A program made the translations under genes and the position numbers. Shown here in pieces: positions 33,769 through 46,789 of a stretch of DNA of 64,000 bases (positions are counted from its first letter, which is position 1; each line of letters opens with the position of its first letter). The stretch is from Staphylotrichum longicolle (Eukaryota > Ascomycota > Sordariomycetes > Sordariales > Chaetomiaceae). The stretch lies in assembly GCA_019096155.1 (NCBI GenBank), contig JAHCVI010000002.1:1860001-1924000 (forward strand), written 5' to 3'. The notes beneath the pieces were generated by a model, which saw only the letters and a list, made by a program, of their open reading frames with translations, did not search any database and had not been told where the DNA came from.

Positions 33769-35659
33769 ATGACCTCGGGCCTCAACGCCGACATGGAGCC
33801 GGCGGCCTCGGCCACGCAACAACAGAGCCGGCCCGCAAACTCACGCTCACACACCACCAATGAGACAACCCCCCTGCTCCGGTCCCTGTCCCCCAAACCC
33901 ATCTCTCCGTCGTCCTCCTCCGCGCCATCCATCGCCAGCCGAGACGAAGACGAAGGCGAGACCGAGACCACGCTCCTCCCGCACGCGACGCTCTCCCCCG
34001 CCCGCCTCTGGCTGACCCTCTCGGCGACCTACGTCGGCGTCTTCCTCGGCGCCGTCGACGCCTCCATCATGGCCACCCTGTCGGCCCCCATCGCGAGCGA
34101 GTTCCGCTCGCTGAGCCTGCTCTCCTGGCTCGCCACCGCCTACCTGATCGCCAACGCCACCTTCCAGCCGCTGTCGGGCCGGCTGACCGACATCTTTGGC
34201 CGCGGGCCGGGCCTGGTGTTCAGCAACGCCATGTTCGCGCTGGGGAACCTGGTGTGCGGGCTGGCGAGGGACGAGGGGAGCATGATCCTGGGCCGCGTGG
34301 TGGCGGGTGTCGGGGGCGGGGGCCTCATGAGCATCAGCACCTTTCTGGCGTCGGATTTGGTGCCGTTGAAGAAGAGGGGCGTGGTTCAGGGCGTGGGCAA
34401 CATTGCATACGGGTGAGTCGTCGTTGTTGTTGCTGTTGTTGTTGCCATTTCAGCAAAAATGCGTTGTTGTCGTGTTCTGGGAGGCTGATACTTTGCACAG
34501 GTCAGGGGCGATGCTGGGCGGTGTGTTGGGCGGCTTCATCAACGATACCTCGTCGTGGGGTTGGCGGCTGGCTTTCCTCATCCAGGTGCCCATTGTTGTC
34601 GCGTCCGGGATTCTAGTGTGGTACCTTGTTGACGTCCCGCCAAAGATCTCCAACAAGTCGCTGCTTGCGCGGATTGACTATGGCGGGGCTTTCTTGACCG
34701 TCGGGTTCCTTGTTCTGGTGCTGCTTGGCCTGAATGCGGGCGGCAATCTGGTCCCCTGGACTGATCCTCTGGTCTTGACCACCATTCCTCTAGGCGTCGC
34801 CATGCTGTTTGCTCTGGTGTGGTGGGAGAGCCGGGCAAAGCAGCCCATCATCCCTGTCCGCTTGCTGCTTGACCGGACCGTGCTCACCGCATGTATCACA
34901 AACTTCCTCGGGTATGTCTTGCTCTTCTTTCCACTGGTTGCGAATTATGTTGCCGGGCATCGCTGACAGCAGGCTAGGACGATGGTGGTGATGATGACCA
35001 TGTACTACGTGCCCCTGTACCTCCAAGTGCTCGGCCACTCAGCAACACAGGCTGGTCTCCGCGTTCTGGCGTCCTCACTGGGTGTTTCCTTCTCGTCCAT
35101 CGGATGCGGTCTCATCATGAAGAAAACGGGCAAATACGTCCTTCTCGGCATTGCCGTGCTCATCATCTACACGGCCGGCATGTCTCTTGTTGCGACACTA
35201 GACGACAGTGCGCCGAACTGGGTGCCATTCGTCGCCATGGCTCTGCTCGGCGTGGGCTATGGCGGGATGCTGACCGTGACGCTGCTTGCTTGCATCGCCG
35301 CTGTCGACCACACACATCAGGCCGTCATCACGTCGGCGACATATGCGTTCCGCTCCGTGGGTGCGACGTTGGGCATCACCGTGGCGTCGGCCGTGTACCA
35401 GAATATTCTCAGAGCGCGGCTGTGGGATCGGTTCGGCGACTTGCCAGGCGCGGCCGACGAGATTGAGCGCATCCGCGACGACCTGAGTGAGCTCACCAGG
35501 TTGCCCGAAGGCTGGTTGGTGGGTCAGATCGAGTTATTTATGGAGGCATTCCGGGGCGTGTGGGTTGTGGCTCTGGCCTTGACTGTTGCGGCTCTGATCA
35601 CAGGCTCCCTCATGAAGCAGCACAAGCTGCACTCGAACTTGGCTCGTCAGGAGGAATAG
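33769..35659 (+). CDS. MFS transporter, vacuolar basic amino acid/drug type (Fnx1/Vba-like)
   Basis: Exons 33769-34412, 34501-34911 and 34978-35659 give 578 residues in frame. A long Ser/Thr-rich cytosolic N-terminus carries ETTPLL (about residues 31-36), an acidic dileucine signal that directs related transporters to the vacuole. The first helix reads YVGVFLGAVDASIMATLSAP. The loop 2-3 signature is GRLTDIFGRGPG. RVVAGVGGGGLMS and LVPLKKRGVVQG follow, all typical of the DHA2/vacuolar amino acid transporter group. The helix count appears to be about fourteen. The substrate is not readable from sequence; basic amino acids into the vacuole, or drug efflux, are the family options. Intron 1 contains a GTT-rich simple repeat. 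Confidence 0.85.
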
Positions 35660-36046
35660 AAAGCACGGTGGTGGCTGACGAGACCTCCGGATATAAGTGG
35701 TACTACAAAAGGGAATAGAGGCTGCAACTGAGGAAGTCCACATACCATAGATATAAGTACCTTAGAGTTTATGTAGCGTCTGCAACAGCGGAGTCATTGC
35801 TCAGAATCTGATGCAAGCGACAAATACAGTGGCAAACACCAAGAAAGTGAGTCAGGTTCTTGTGAAACAGTCCGGCATCAACTTGCTGCCAACCACCCAG
35901 TCATTGGTTGAACCTTGTACGTATTTCCTCATTACTGCCAAAAAACGCCATGCTATGTCCATGACCACGTCAAACAAAATGCAAGAGTACGATACAACGC
36001 CTCCCCAAGGAACCCCTTTCCCATCATTCCATGCATGGCACACCAT
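35660..36046. other. Convergent 3' intergenic stretch
   Basis: Lies between the transporter and Tof1 ends. No gene is seen. Confidence 0.55.
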
Positions 36047-39000
36047 TCACTCCTCGTCACTGCTCTCAACGATGAACCCAGCCCTTGCCCGTGGCCGAGC
36101 CCTGGCAGCGGCCTTGGCGACGGGCAAGTCATCATCTTCGTCTTCTCCCTCTCTCCGTTTGAAGCCTTGTCGGCCGCTGCTTTTGCGACCCGCTAGGGCT
36201 CGATGACAGAGGAGTGTCGTTCGTAACGGCCCTACTCGATGTGTGGACTCCGCAGGATCCAGATCCATATCATCGTCTCCGTCTTCAGCGTCCTCATCCC
36301 CATCACTGCTGAGCTCGACAATCTTCTTTCCCGCACTGCTTTCCTCCTCTTATTTGGCCTGCTCTCGGGCGTCTCTGCCGAAGATGAGCGGCTCTCGCTA
36401 GCCGTCGAACCTTCCTCGTCTTCGTCCTCGCTGTCCTCGGTCAAGACTACGTCAGACTTCCTCTTCCTCGCCTGTTTCTTTTGCCCCTTGGCCGTTGATT
36501 CCGGCGCGTTGTCTTCTCCACCATCACCAAGACCAAGCAGGTCTTCCCAGGTCGACATGTCCACGCCCGAAGGCTTGGAGCTCAGCCCGAGCTTTGCATT
36601 CCTGGCCGCCTGCATGGCCAGCTCCTTGGCAAAGAATTCCCTCTCCTCCTCCGAATCCGACTTGTCGTCTTCCGGATCCACGTACATGGCGCTCTTGATC
36701 TTGCGCGCCTTCTCCAGCTCCTTCTGCCGCCTCGCGCGCGCCTTGGCGTCGAGTTGTTCGTCGGTGAGACCGACCGGGCCCTCGCTCCCCTCGCGGCGGC
36801 GCCGCTGCCTCCGCTTCTTGGGCGGTTCGTCCTCTGCCGTTCGCTTACGGACTGTGGGCCCGCCCGCTGGGAAGAGGATTCCGTCGCCGTCGCCGTCGCC
36901 GTCGGAACCGTCGTTGATGAGGTTGTTGATATCGTCGCCGTCGTCGTCATAGGCCGCGCGCTTGCGCGGAGCGGATTTGCGGCGGAGTTGATCTTCAGCG
37001 AGCTCGCCATCTTCAAAGGTGGGAGGTGTGAACTCGGCTCTGTTAATGAGGGAGATGGTCTCTTTGAGGTCGTCGGCACTGACGGTGCCAGGAACAACCC
37101 AGATGGAGTCCGGGGACTCGTCGAGCGTTGGGGCGAGGCGCTCTAGTCCGACGAGTTTCATGAGGAGGCGGAGGTGAGGGTTCTTGAACATTGCTGTGCG
37201 GCGAGCATCGTTGTCTGGGCGGATGGTGGAGTGTGGAGCAGGCTTTGCCGTGCTGCCTTCGCCTGTTTCGTCTGCTGCTTCATCATCAGGCCGCTCGGCG
37301 GCCAGAGCCTTCTCAGCGTTCTCCCAGGCACGCCGCTCGCTCTCTGCATTCGACAGCTGCTTCTTCATCCACTCCAGGTGGTCTGTCTGATTTCTGTCCA
37401 GCAGAACACCCACAACGATAGCAATCTGCTGGTCCCGTGCCACCTCACGCTTGAACTCAAGCTGAGCAGCCGGCCTGGGATTGCTGGAGATTGTTTGCTT
37501 TTCATGGCCATATTCGAGGAAGTGCGCCGTGCTGTTGATCTTGGAGAACAACAACTCAGTGAACAAGACAGGCCGCTCTTCGAGCTTCTTCGTGCATTTC
37601 CTAATTACCTGCCTCGCCAACTCCTCCCAATCCTTGTATACGGACGAGTTCTTGTCGAGCGGCTCGGGCCCCTTTATCATGTTGTAGAACAGGTGAATGA
37701 TGTCGAGGCGGAAAAGCATGACGCTCATTTCTTGTTTGAAGGCGACCCGGTGGAAGTACCGGTGGGCTCGCTTCAACTGCGAGTCATCCAGATCCCGATA
37801 AAACTTGGTGAAGCTGACGAATGTGTCAACCACGCCTTGGGGGATGAACCTTGTTGCAAACCGCTTGAAGTCAAACTTTCTCTCTTGACTCGTCTTCTCG
37901 GCTTGCCTCTCGTCGTCGGCCGAGTCGTCTTCAGCATCGGCTTGCTCTTCGTCTCCTTCCGCAGCCTTGGCGGCCTTCTTCTTCCGCCGCGTCCTCTTGC
38001 GAGAGCGGACCTGCAGGTCGACGTTCTGTTTCGAGTACGACTCGAGAATTCTCAGGAAGGTGTGTGTAAGCTCGGTGCAGGCATCGAGGTACTCGAAGCC
38101 CTGGTCTTTGTAAGACCGGACAATGTTGGCTATCGCATCATGCGTCGTCTCCTCATAGAAAAGACGGCTGAGGATGTTGTCGGCAATATCCGCATTTTCT
38201 TCGTTGCCCGAGTCCGACATTTCCTTGACGGTCAGGAGAATCTGGGTGAAACAGCGCATGACGGTGGTCAGTAGCGGCCAGTCTTTGTCGCCGTAGGCCC
38301 GATCCAGAGCTCGGTTCATGGTAATGAACATTTCCTGGTTGAGCACCTCGGCGATGAGGTTGAAGCTCCCCACCTCGTCGTCAGTTGAGGCTTGCTTTGA
38401 GTCTTGCTTCGCCGTTCGGCGCATCCGATCCGCCTCGAGAAACCAAGAGACCAGATAATAGAACTGGCCATGGTGGTAATCGAGCACGTGCGGTGCCTCG
38501 CGATCAAGAGACTTTCTCACGTGCGCAAAAAGAGGATTGAAGCCGGAGTCGAGGAAATCGGAGACAAACGACTGGAGTTGCTGGCGAGCCCTCTCATCCA
38601 GTGTCACGCGAGGCCCCAGGTCTTTGGGCTCCATGTCTTCCTTCCTGGCCCGCCTGGGCGCTCTGAAATTCTTACTGCTGTCCATCTTCCTCTCGCGGGT
38701 CGCGGCGTCGAGCAGGGCATCCTGACCCGACACGGTTGCAAGCTTTCCGCTTTCTCGCTTGACCCAAATCATGGTGCCAAAGCGGCTGTGGCGAGTGGGC
38801 GCGTTCTTGCTGTATGATCTCAACATGGCGGCCTCCTTGTTCATGGCGGCGGTAAGCTCGTCGGCCTTGATCTTATGCAGCTCCTTCTCGCTGACAAACA
38901 GCTTGCTTGAGTCGACTCTCTTGACGAGGTGGAAAATGATCTCCATGACGATGACATCCTCGGTCCGGAAGTCCTCGCCCATATTCGAAGCAATAGTCAG

Positions 39001-39749
39001 GAGCACAAGCAGGATGTCCTGGTACGAGAAGGCGTCTATGAGGGCTGACCGCGAGATCTGCGTCTCGTCTCCTTCGTACTTGACGCCCGGAGGAGGACTG
39101 ATGACAGCAATGTTCCTCAAGAAGAACAAAACCAGCTTGATGATGCCCTGGTCGCGAGCAGAACGGTCCCCGCTGGGAATGGCCATGGACGGAAGCGCCA
39201 CCCTGACGGCGGTGTTGAGGATAGGTGCGGCATCGAAGTTGAGGATGGCGCGTTTGTAGCCGAGCTGGGCGAGTTGCAACACGGGCATGTGGCGGTAGTG
39301 GTTGACCGTCATGGCTTCGCGGTCCTTCTCGATCGGCCAGGTGAGGGGCACCATGACCTCGAAGCAGGCCAGGGCAATCCTCGCTTTGTACTTGCTGTCG
39401 TTGTCGTTGGGCGGCCATGTCGCCAGGATGTGCAGCAGATCGGAGCCGACAATGTTCGCCTCAGCCAGGCACCGGGCGACGTCCATACGGTTCGTCTTTT
39501 CGTCGTAGAAGCGAACCCATTTCTTGAGATCCCGCAGCACCTCCAGGGCGTCGTCGCCGAGCTTGTAGCCATCATCGTCGTCGATGCTGTATCCACCGAG
39601 CTAGAGGAAAAGGGAGCAAAGAATCAGCACCCAGAATAAAGCCAGAACGAAACCAGAACAAGAAAGATACATACGGCAGACACCAGGCTGTTGATGTGTG
39701 CCCGGACCTGCGGGTGCACTGTGTCGTTGCTGCCCTCTGCGTCCTCCAT
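36047..39749 (-). CDS. tof1: Tof1/Swi1/Timeless replication fork-protection protein
   Basis: Tof1 partners Csm3 to stabilise replication forks and activate the S-phase checkpoint. Exon 1 (39749-39675) encodes MEDAEGSNDTVHPQVRAHI. A 74-nt intron follows, then one long exon from 39600. The timeless core is clear: LRDLKKWVRFYDEKTNRMDVAR, VPLTWPIE and LGYKRAILNF. The middle has KRFATRFIPQGVVDTFVSFTKFY. The C-terminal half is charged, with basic patches (PPKKRRQRRRR) and an Asp-Gly repeat. The long exon frame stops at 36232, but the family's normal acidic ending (KKIVELSSD, then AGFIVESSDEE) lies in the adjacent frame to 36047. One missing base near 36338 explains this and brings the total to 1,210 codons including the stop. 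A consensus error is likely. An ACGCGT box lies 155 bp upstream. Confidence 0.92.
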
Positions 39750-40221
39750 TTTTTGCGAAAAAAAAAATTAGGGAGACGACAGAGTGCAGAAGAGTCCCTG
39801 CATGGGAAGCCCAGCGTCAAGAAGCCAGGCAGTTGGGTTGTGGTGGTGACTTGAGCGTCAGAGATGCGGTGTTGAGCTTTGGCTTGGCCAAACGCACGCG
39901 CAAACGCGTCGAAACCCATCAATCTAACTCTCGACCAGCGCGTCGCGTTCCACTAACACCCACCAAAATGTCCAGGACGTTGCACAGTGTTCATTGGGAT
40001 GTCCCTCTATCAACAGAGCCACTTGCGCACTGTGGCAGGAAGCAGCCAAGCATGTGACATCGGCACAACGGCCCCACTTTCGCAGCAAGACCCGGCATGC
40101 ACGACCGAGGTTAGCCGCACCTTCCTTGGTCCCAGAGGTTATCGATGAGGTCGAGCTTCGGCTCACTTGCTTCCCTTTCCATCTCACAACTCCCCGCCCT
40201 AGATTTTACAGATTCTCAATC
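39750..40221. other. Divergent promoter of tof1 and the acyl-CoA dehydrogenase gene
   Basis: 472 bp between starts. Contains an ACGCGT box at 39904-39909. No other features are recognised. Confidence 0.6.
39904..39909 (+). promoter_or_regulatory. MluI cell-cycle box (ACGCGT)
   Basis: The palindromic ACGCGT, inside AAACGCGTC, is the binding site of MBF, which drives G1/S genes in fungi. It lies 155 bp upstream of tof1, an S-phase gene, so the placement makes sense. A six-base match in 472 bp can still be chance. Confidence 0.45.
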
Positions 40222-41319
40222 ATGTCGGCACGGCAGGCACTCCGGCTTTCGAGCCGCGTGAGATACTTCAGCTCTGCGGCCGCACGGCCCGCCGCTGAGG
40301 TCAAGCGGCTAGGTGTTATCGGCGCCGGGCAGATGGTACATTCTCTCCTCAGTGCTCTTCTGATCAATTGAGTTTGTTTCTTCTTTCATAAAGCTGAATT
40401 GCTGACGCGCATTGAGTACAGGGCTTGGGAATTGCACTGGTGGCTGCCCAGAAGGCACAGGTGCCAGTAACGCTGGTCGACTCGTCGCAAGCCTCCCTGG
40501 ACAAGGGAATCGCCTTTGCAGGTTGGTGGAAGCCGGAGCTCGCCGCAATCCCGAATCTCGCCAGCTAAACAAACTCCTTTTGCAGAGAAGCTTCTCGCCA
40601 AGGACGTCTCCAAGCAGCGCATCACCCAGGAGCAGGCTGACGCCGCCCGCTCCCTCCTCCAGCCCACCACCTCGATCGACGACCTGTCATCCGCCGACTT
40701 CGTCATCGAGGCCGTGCCCGAGATTCCCCAGCTCAAGTTCGACATCTTCTCCAAGCTCGCCCAGGTCTGCCCCAAGCACGCTATCCTGGCCACCAACACC
40801 TCGTCCATCTCCATCACCCGCATTGCGGCCGCCACAACCGGCGGTAATCCCACCGACACCACCAACAGCTCGCGTGTCGTGTCGACCCACTTCATGAACC
40901 CCGTTCCCGTGCAAAAGGGCGTTGAGATTATCTCGGGCCTTCAAACCTCGGCCGAAACCCTCGAGACCGCCGTCGCCTTCTGCAAGCGCCTCGGCAAGGT
41001 CACCTCGGTGTCCGCCGACTCGCCCGGTTTCCTGGCCAACCGCATCTTGATGCCCTACATCAACGAGGCCATCATCTGCCTCGAAACTGGCGTTGGTGAC
41101 CGCGACTCCATTGACGCCATCATGAAGAACGGCACCAACGTGCCCATGGGCCCGCTGCAGCTCGCTGATTTCATCGGCCTGGACACCTGCCTGGCCATCA
41201 TGAAGGTGCTGCACACCGAGACGGGCGACTCCAAGTACCGCCCAAGCGTGCTGCTGAGGAATATGGTGGATGCCGGGTGGCTGGGCAAGAAGAGCGGAAA
41301 GGGCTTTTACGACTATTAG
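40222..41319 (+). CDS. Mitochondrial 3-hydroxyacyl/3-hydroxybutyryl-CoA dehydrogenase
   Basis: NAD-dependent oxidation of L-3-hydroxyacyl-CoA in fatty-acid breakdown. Exons 40222-40335, 40422-40521 and 40586-41319 give 315 residues in frame. The start MSARQALRLSSRVRYFSS has Arg and Ser but no acidic residue, as expected for a mitochondrial presequence. The NAD fold is GVIGAGQMGLG, created by the first splice (G34, G36, G39). The catalytic His173 lies in STHFMNPVP and Glu185 in GVEII, with the same 12-residue spacing as the human enzyme. NTSSISI and DSPGFLANR are also present. The ending GWLGKKSGKGFYDY is standard. Length fits the family. Substrate chain length cannot be decided from sequence. 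Confidence 0.92.
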
Positions 41320-43190
41320 ATGAGAAAGCCATGTACAAAACAAAGCTGGGTCGTGGACGCACACGGACGCAACAACACGACGACGGCACAGAAATGTAAC
41401 GTCGATGCTCGGACGCGCCCTCTGATCTTGGGTTTTGAATCTTGGGTAGGATAGACGGGCGCGCGCTGCCATGTCCCGTGTTGTAAGCGTAGTATTACCA
41501 CCCAAGCGCCCCAGCTATTGGGGTGTCGCGCAGCCGTCAGCCGCGGTCGTAGCCGCAGCCACAGCCGCAAACAGTTTTGACTTCATCTCATGGCTGGCCA
41601 TCGACTCTGTTGGAAAGAGAAATCCAAAACAAACCATTTGAGCCTTCTCCTGCACAGTGTACACAAAAGGGGCTGTCTTGCGAAAAGGTGGGTTCCTGCT
41701 GTTGCCCAGTCAAACCCAGCACCGCGGTTAACCGAGTAAACATAGCAGCAACCCATTTCACCCATATTGCGTCCCCGCACGACTCTCAATCTCTCCCCGC
41801 AAACCATCGGTAGTCGAGAGATTGGGCAAAAATTGCTGCTATCCTTAGAAACCGGGGACACTGCACGCTCAATGATTGCTTCCCGCATGTCTATATTTGT
41901 CGTCATCTCCAGGGACTCACCGTCTCCTGCGGCGGCTGTCTTCATGATGTACATACCTGCCTGTGTCGATGTGGATAAAGGGGTCCAGGTTTGGTGTGGC
42001 AAGACCGGCTCCAACTCGCGGCAAGCCTTCACCGTCCGGCGCGGGCTCACCGACAGTTAACGGTGAAGGAACCTAAGCCCTAGGGGTGATGGCTCTCAGG
42101 TTCCCGCCTCGGATGCCAAAGCCCCGTGGAAGCAATGCCCGAGCCTGGAGAACTCTTACCATGGTAGGATATGATCCAGGGAACGCTGTCCCGTTCAGGT
42201 CCCTGCTGGGATGGGTGCTCTAGACTCCCGTCCGTTCGGAAGTTTTATCCTCGCCTCCCGGACGATCGCTTAGCAGAGCTCATGCATGCTGTCACAAGCC
42301 ACGCTATAGCGATTTTGAAGAAGCTTTGCTGATATGCTTCTCGGGGAAGGGGCGTGGGGAGGGCGAGGCCAGAGGCGAGACGACACCCCCCATTCCAGCC
42401 CGCCCGACTCAGACCACTCGCAGCGCCAGAGGCATGGGGCTGCTGCGCGCAGAAGGCGAGTCGAGAAGCCGTGTCCGCAACCGGACAATGGTGGTCAAGC
42501 ACTCAAGCCTGATGCGGGAGCACGAACCGGCAATCTATTTTTTCATTAACCGGGACCTTTGACGGGTCTTGGGCCGCAGGAGCAAGAAGTATGGGGACGG
42601 CGCGGGATCTCTCAGCGAGATAATACACTCGCTCTCACGCGTGTTCAAACCCAGAAAGCAAGAAAACTGTGTGGCGTGTCAGTCGGGAGTCGCTGCTCGG
42701 GAAGCATGATCAACATGTGAAGGAGCAAAGACCTTGATATAGGGGGTATAGTGGTCGTTCGGCTCAGGGGAGACCTGGATGGATGTTTCTGGTACAACGG
42801 ACCAGAGCAGACGAGCATGCTCTGCGCCCCTGACAGGCCCGTGGCCGGCTCGGATGTAGACCCGCGACTTAGATGACCCGCATACGGAAGCAGGAGCTCG
42901 TTTCCTAAACCGGGAGGTCGTCCAAGGCATCGCGGTTCACCCATCATCAGCTGACAGGGCCGGCCGAACGTACCCGCCGGGGCAAGGAAGGGGGGTCAAG
43001 CCACACACAGACCAGCCCGCTCCGCGGCAGCAGGCTGCCTCATCACCCACGTTCAGACTGGGGCCACAAGACGCACCTCGTTCCTGCGTGGGGATCAAAT
43101 GCCATGCAGAAGACGCAGGACGGCATGCCGTTCGCGGCCATGGCATCTCCCATTCACCCGCTCCACACTGACCTCGCTCTGCCAGTAGGC

Positions 43191-43220
43191 CCGGGGTGGC
43201 CCGGGGTGGCCCGGGGTGGC
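43191..43220 (+). repeat. Tandem repeat, three exact copies of CCGGGGTGGC
   Basis: Three head-to-tail 10-bp units, followed by a diverged fourth (ACGGGGTCCC). Confidence 0.9.
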
Positions 43221-46200
43221 ACGGGGTCCCGGATCCTGGGTCGCTGCTGTCACCGAGCAAACGGCCGCGCGAAATGGTCGAGCGCTGGGGGCGTGTCGAA
43301 AAGGCGTACTGGGCCAATGATGTTGCCAAGCCGTGGAACGCCCGCGAGCAGAACCCAGTCACTGGGGCGCAACTCCAACTGAGGGCGCTTCCATGCTGTG
43401 AGTGGGAGGCATCGAGAGTTTCTGTCTCGCCATTTATCCGCCGGAATGTTCCAAATCAGCATGGCGGCATGACTAGACACCGCAGATCCCTAAGAATAGC
43501 GACTGTCTGTCAAGGCCAAAGGGAACAGGCCGCTCGACTCAGGATGGTGACGCTCGGGAAAACAGAACAGAGCCGGACAGAATATGAGAGTGCGGACTCT
43601 TGCCTGCAATACAAGTCCAGCGAGCGACATGAGCGATAGGCGTTGTAGAATGATGTAGAACCGAGAGCCCTTTGGCACATGGTGGGCAATCGTTACCGCC
43701 CCTGAGATGCCATGCTGTGGTTTAGATAGTCGTGATGGCCTCCGACCTGACAGCGAGAGCCCCAACGGGGCCCCTCAAACTTTCAAGTTTGGGGAGCGGG
43801 ATCTCTTAGAGCAAGTCGGATGGCCCAGACTCGCGGGGGCCTATGGAGCTAGATATCTTTGTCGGTGCCCCAGCACAACTCAGCGGTTGATGGAACTGAC
43901 CTGTACGTAGCGCCATGGATGACTGAACATCTGTCGTGCTTGAGAACCGGATCGGGCGGTCGAGCGGAGACGCATTGGCTCAAGACCTTCCCTGGTGACT
44001 TTTGTTGAATTGCCAGACATCCTCAGACTGCTCGCCTGCGTGGACTCGATGCTGCAAGACGAGTTCGGCCCTGAGCATTACTCACAGATTCTGCTCTGCT
44101 TCAGGTTGCGCAGCTCCGATCCCGCCCCTTGATGGGGCCACGGCCCGGGCCAGACTGGGCCAAAAGTTGCTTCCCGCCAAGGCACCGCCCACGCGATTCG
44201 TGTTGAGGCGCCCCCTCGCTGAAGCGAGACCTGCGTGGAGTCCCATATCACAACGCCTGCTAGCGTGTCTCTCTTCACTGGACGGCAGGACGCAAGTCCA
44301 GCCAAACCGCCATGCCTTGAAGGGAAGGTCAAAAGCGTGCTTAGAAGCGCGGGGAGCTGCACCCGCCTGGTTCGAGCGTTACACCGCAAGGGGGGGTGAT
44401 TATCACCAAAGACCAGACCGCGCACTGTCTTCGGAGTGGAGGCGCCCGAATCTTGCTTGCAACCATGAGTGCTGAAAGGCCGCATGTACAAGGACACACA
44501 GTATGAAATCCGGTCTCGGTGGTGCCCCAGTTGGCGAATCGACGACCGGTGTTGCTCAACCCGAGCTCTCACCCTGCAATCCACACGGGCCGATATTAAT
44601 ATGAGGTCTTGGTATGCTGGGGGGCCTCGTGATGGGTGGAACTCGAGGGCCATGCAATTCAGTGAGATGTTGCACTTAGGGCAGACAAACTCACAGCCAC
44701 TACACAGTAGGTGAGCAAGAGAGGACGCCCCCTCTAAGCCACTCTGGTTTAACCGCGTGGCTGCGGGCTCCGTCTCAAGAGGCTCCGTTGAGAAAAAGAG
44801 ACACGGCACAGAGGCTCAAGGGAGAGACCGTGCAGTCAGGAAAGCGGTTCCGTCGGGCCACGCCGTGCGCTCTTGACGCCACCAGCCGCACTGCGCGACG
44901 TTGTACATTAGCTCGAGAGCTGAGTGATGTGGTTGATCTTGGGTTCGGATAAGGCAGCCGTATCTCCCAAGACATGGTTGCTGACTTCACGCAGCAACAA
45001 TGACGACCTCGCCGATCCACTCTGAATGCCTGCTGTAAACGCTAGACCGCAAAGATGAGAATAACGAGCCTCGCGCACGCCGTAGTGGTAACGGAGCTTC
45101 GTGCCGGTGGTGTGAGAGCAAAGCTTTCGATCGTCTGTGGGGATGGGGTCTGCCATTCCGGACCGGAACGCTCGCATGACTCCTTGACATTGGGAAAATG
45201 CGGGAAAAGGCAGTGGTAACGGCGATGAGGTTAATGTCCTGCTCTGGCTGCACAAAAGTGAACCAGGCTGATGGTCCTGGGTTTGGGGGGCAGATACATT
45301 CTGAGGCGGACGTTCAGGAATGCAGGGCATTGCCCTCAGCGCGGGTTTCAGCGTTAAGAAGGAACACACAGTCTCCCATTGCCCTTACAAACGATGAAAA
45401 CAAAAATTGGGCGGTCCAGCTGGAGTTGGTTCTGGGATAACGGTGTGTCCCATCTGAGACATAACTTTGTGTCTCTCCTGATCCTTCCCGCAGGCTCGAG
45501 TGAACTCGCTGAAAAACTGAACCTGAGGCGTACCCTGCGCGTCATCTTGTGATCGAAGGGCTGCTGTGGGCATGCTGAGAATACCAGCTGATTGGGGAAT
45601 CAGACGGGTGAGTGCATTGTCAAGGGTTGCTGCTGCCATCACTGGGTCTCCTGGGATCTAGTCTGACCCAGTGCGCTTGTGTCCCCCTCCGCGCAGCCCG
45701 GAAACAACAATCCATAGCGGTGCAACGTTCGTATTTGCGCAGCCAGAGCATGTAACCGATGTCCATGGTTTCATCCACAGCACAGGGGCGCCGCAAACAA
45801 TCGATAGGGCTGCTTTGCCAGCGGCGGCGGGCCTCTGGCGGAGAAACAGGTTTGGCCGTCTCTCTTCAGCCGCGAAGGCATGAGTTCTCTGATTTGTCCG
45901 GGCTTCAATTCTGTCCCGTCATGCATCAGTGGCCGGCCTCTGTCCCTTAAAAAACGGCGGCGGAAATGCCTGATGAAGCAAGAACCCGATCTCCAAAGCA
46001 GGAAATCCCGATCCCAAGAGATGCTCGCTCCACGCAGAAGTATCGGGAGCAAGATGGATCTTGATCACCCATACAGCCGTTGTGAAACGGCCAGCCTTTT
46101 TCCATACACGAGAATGGTAACCCCTCGAGTCTGTTGTGGAAAAGAAGTTGAGTGGCAATGAGCAAACAACTCGCGCTCATGAGCCTCGGTGAGGCACGTG

Positions 46201-46789
46201 CATCGTGGTCGTTCCCATGGTGGCCGTCGGGACCGACAGGACGGGTCGTCTGTGGAAGCACCTCGGCCCCGTCTGTTCCGAGACTCCAAGCTGGCCGAGA
46301 AGAGCAGCAGAAGTCCCAGGAACAATCCAAAACACATTCTCGGCCGCTTACGCGGTACCAGAGTACAGTCGAGGCGTGCATCTCGTGTTGTCGTCCCGGG
46401 GGTCTCACTCTCTAACGAGAGCCAAGGAGCCCCAAAAGGTCGGGTTGGATCGGGAAGGCTGAGAGTTTGTCCGTGTTTAGACGAGGCGATTGCCGGGCGA
46501 GGCAAGGCTCGTTGAGGCACAAGCCTGCGGATGGATGCCCATTGGGCTTGCCTCGTTGCGCCCAAGCCGAGGTTTGCTGCATCTGCAAGGCACACGCTCA
46601 CCGCAGCTAGCTACCGAGAGACCCCAAGCACACGAATGGTAGGTCCAGGTCCAGTTGATGGAGTGGAGGTACGAAGCACTCGGTCGGGATTCGCTTCTGG
46701 TTCATCTGCGACGCGACATGAACAATGCGAAGCTGGAGACGCCAGACGGACAATGAACGGCCGGGGTTGGCGCAAATGTTGCCGTGGTT

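Noticed and set aside
9850..35659. A secondary-metabolite cluster (Zn2Cys6 factor, oxidoreductases, transporter)
   Set aside because: No backbone synthase is present and the genes are separated by long gaps and housekeeping genes.
42630..42670. A tRNA B-box-like GTTCAAACCC
   Set aside because: The flanking bases cannot pair as a T stem and no matching A box or acceptor stem is found.
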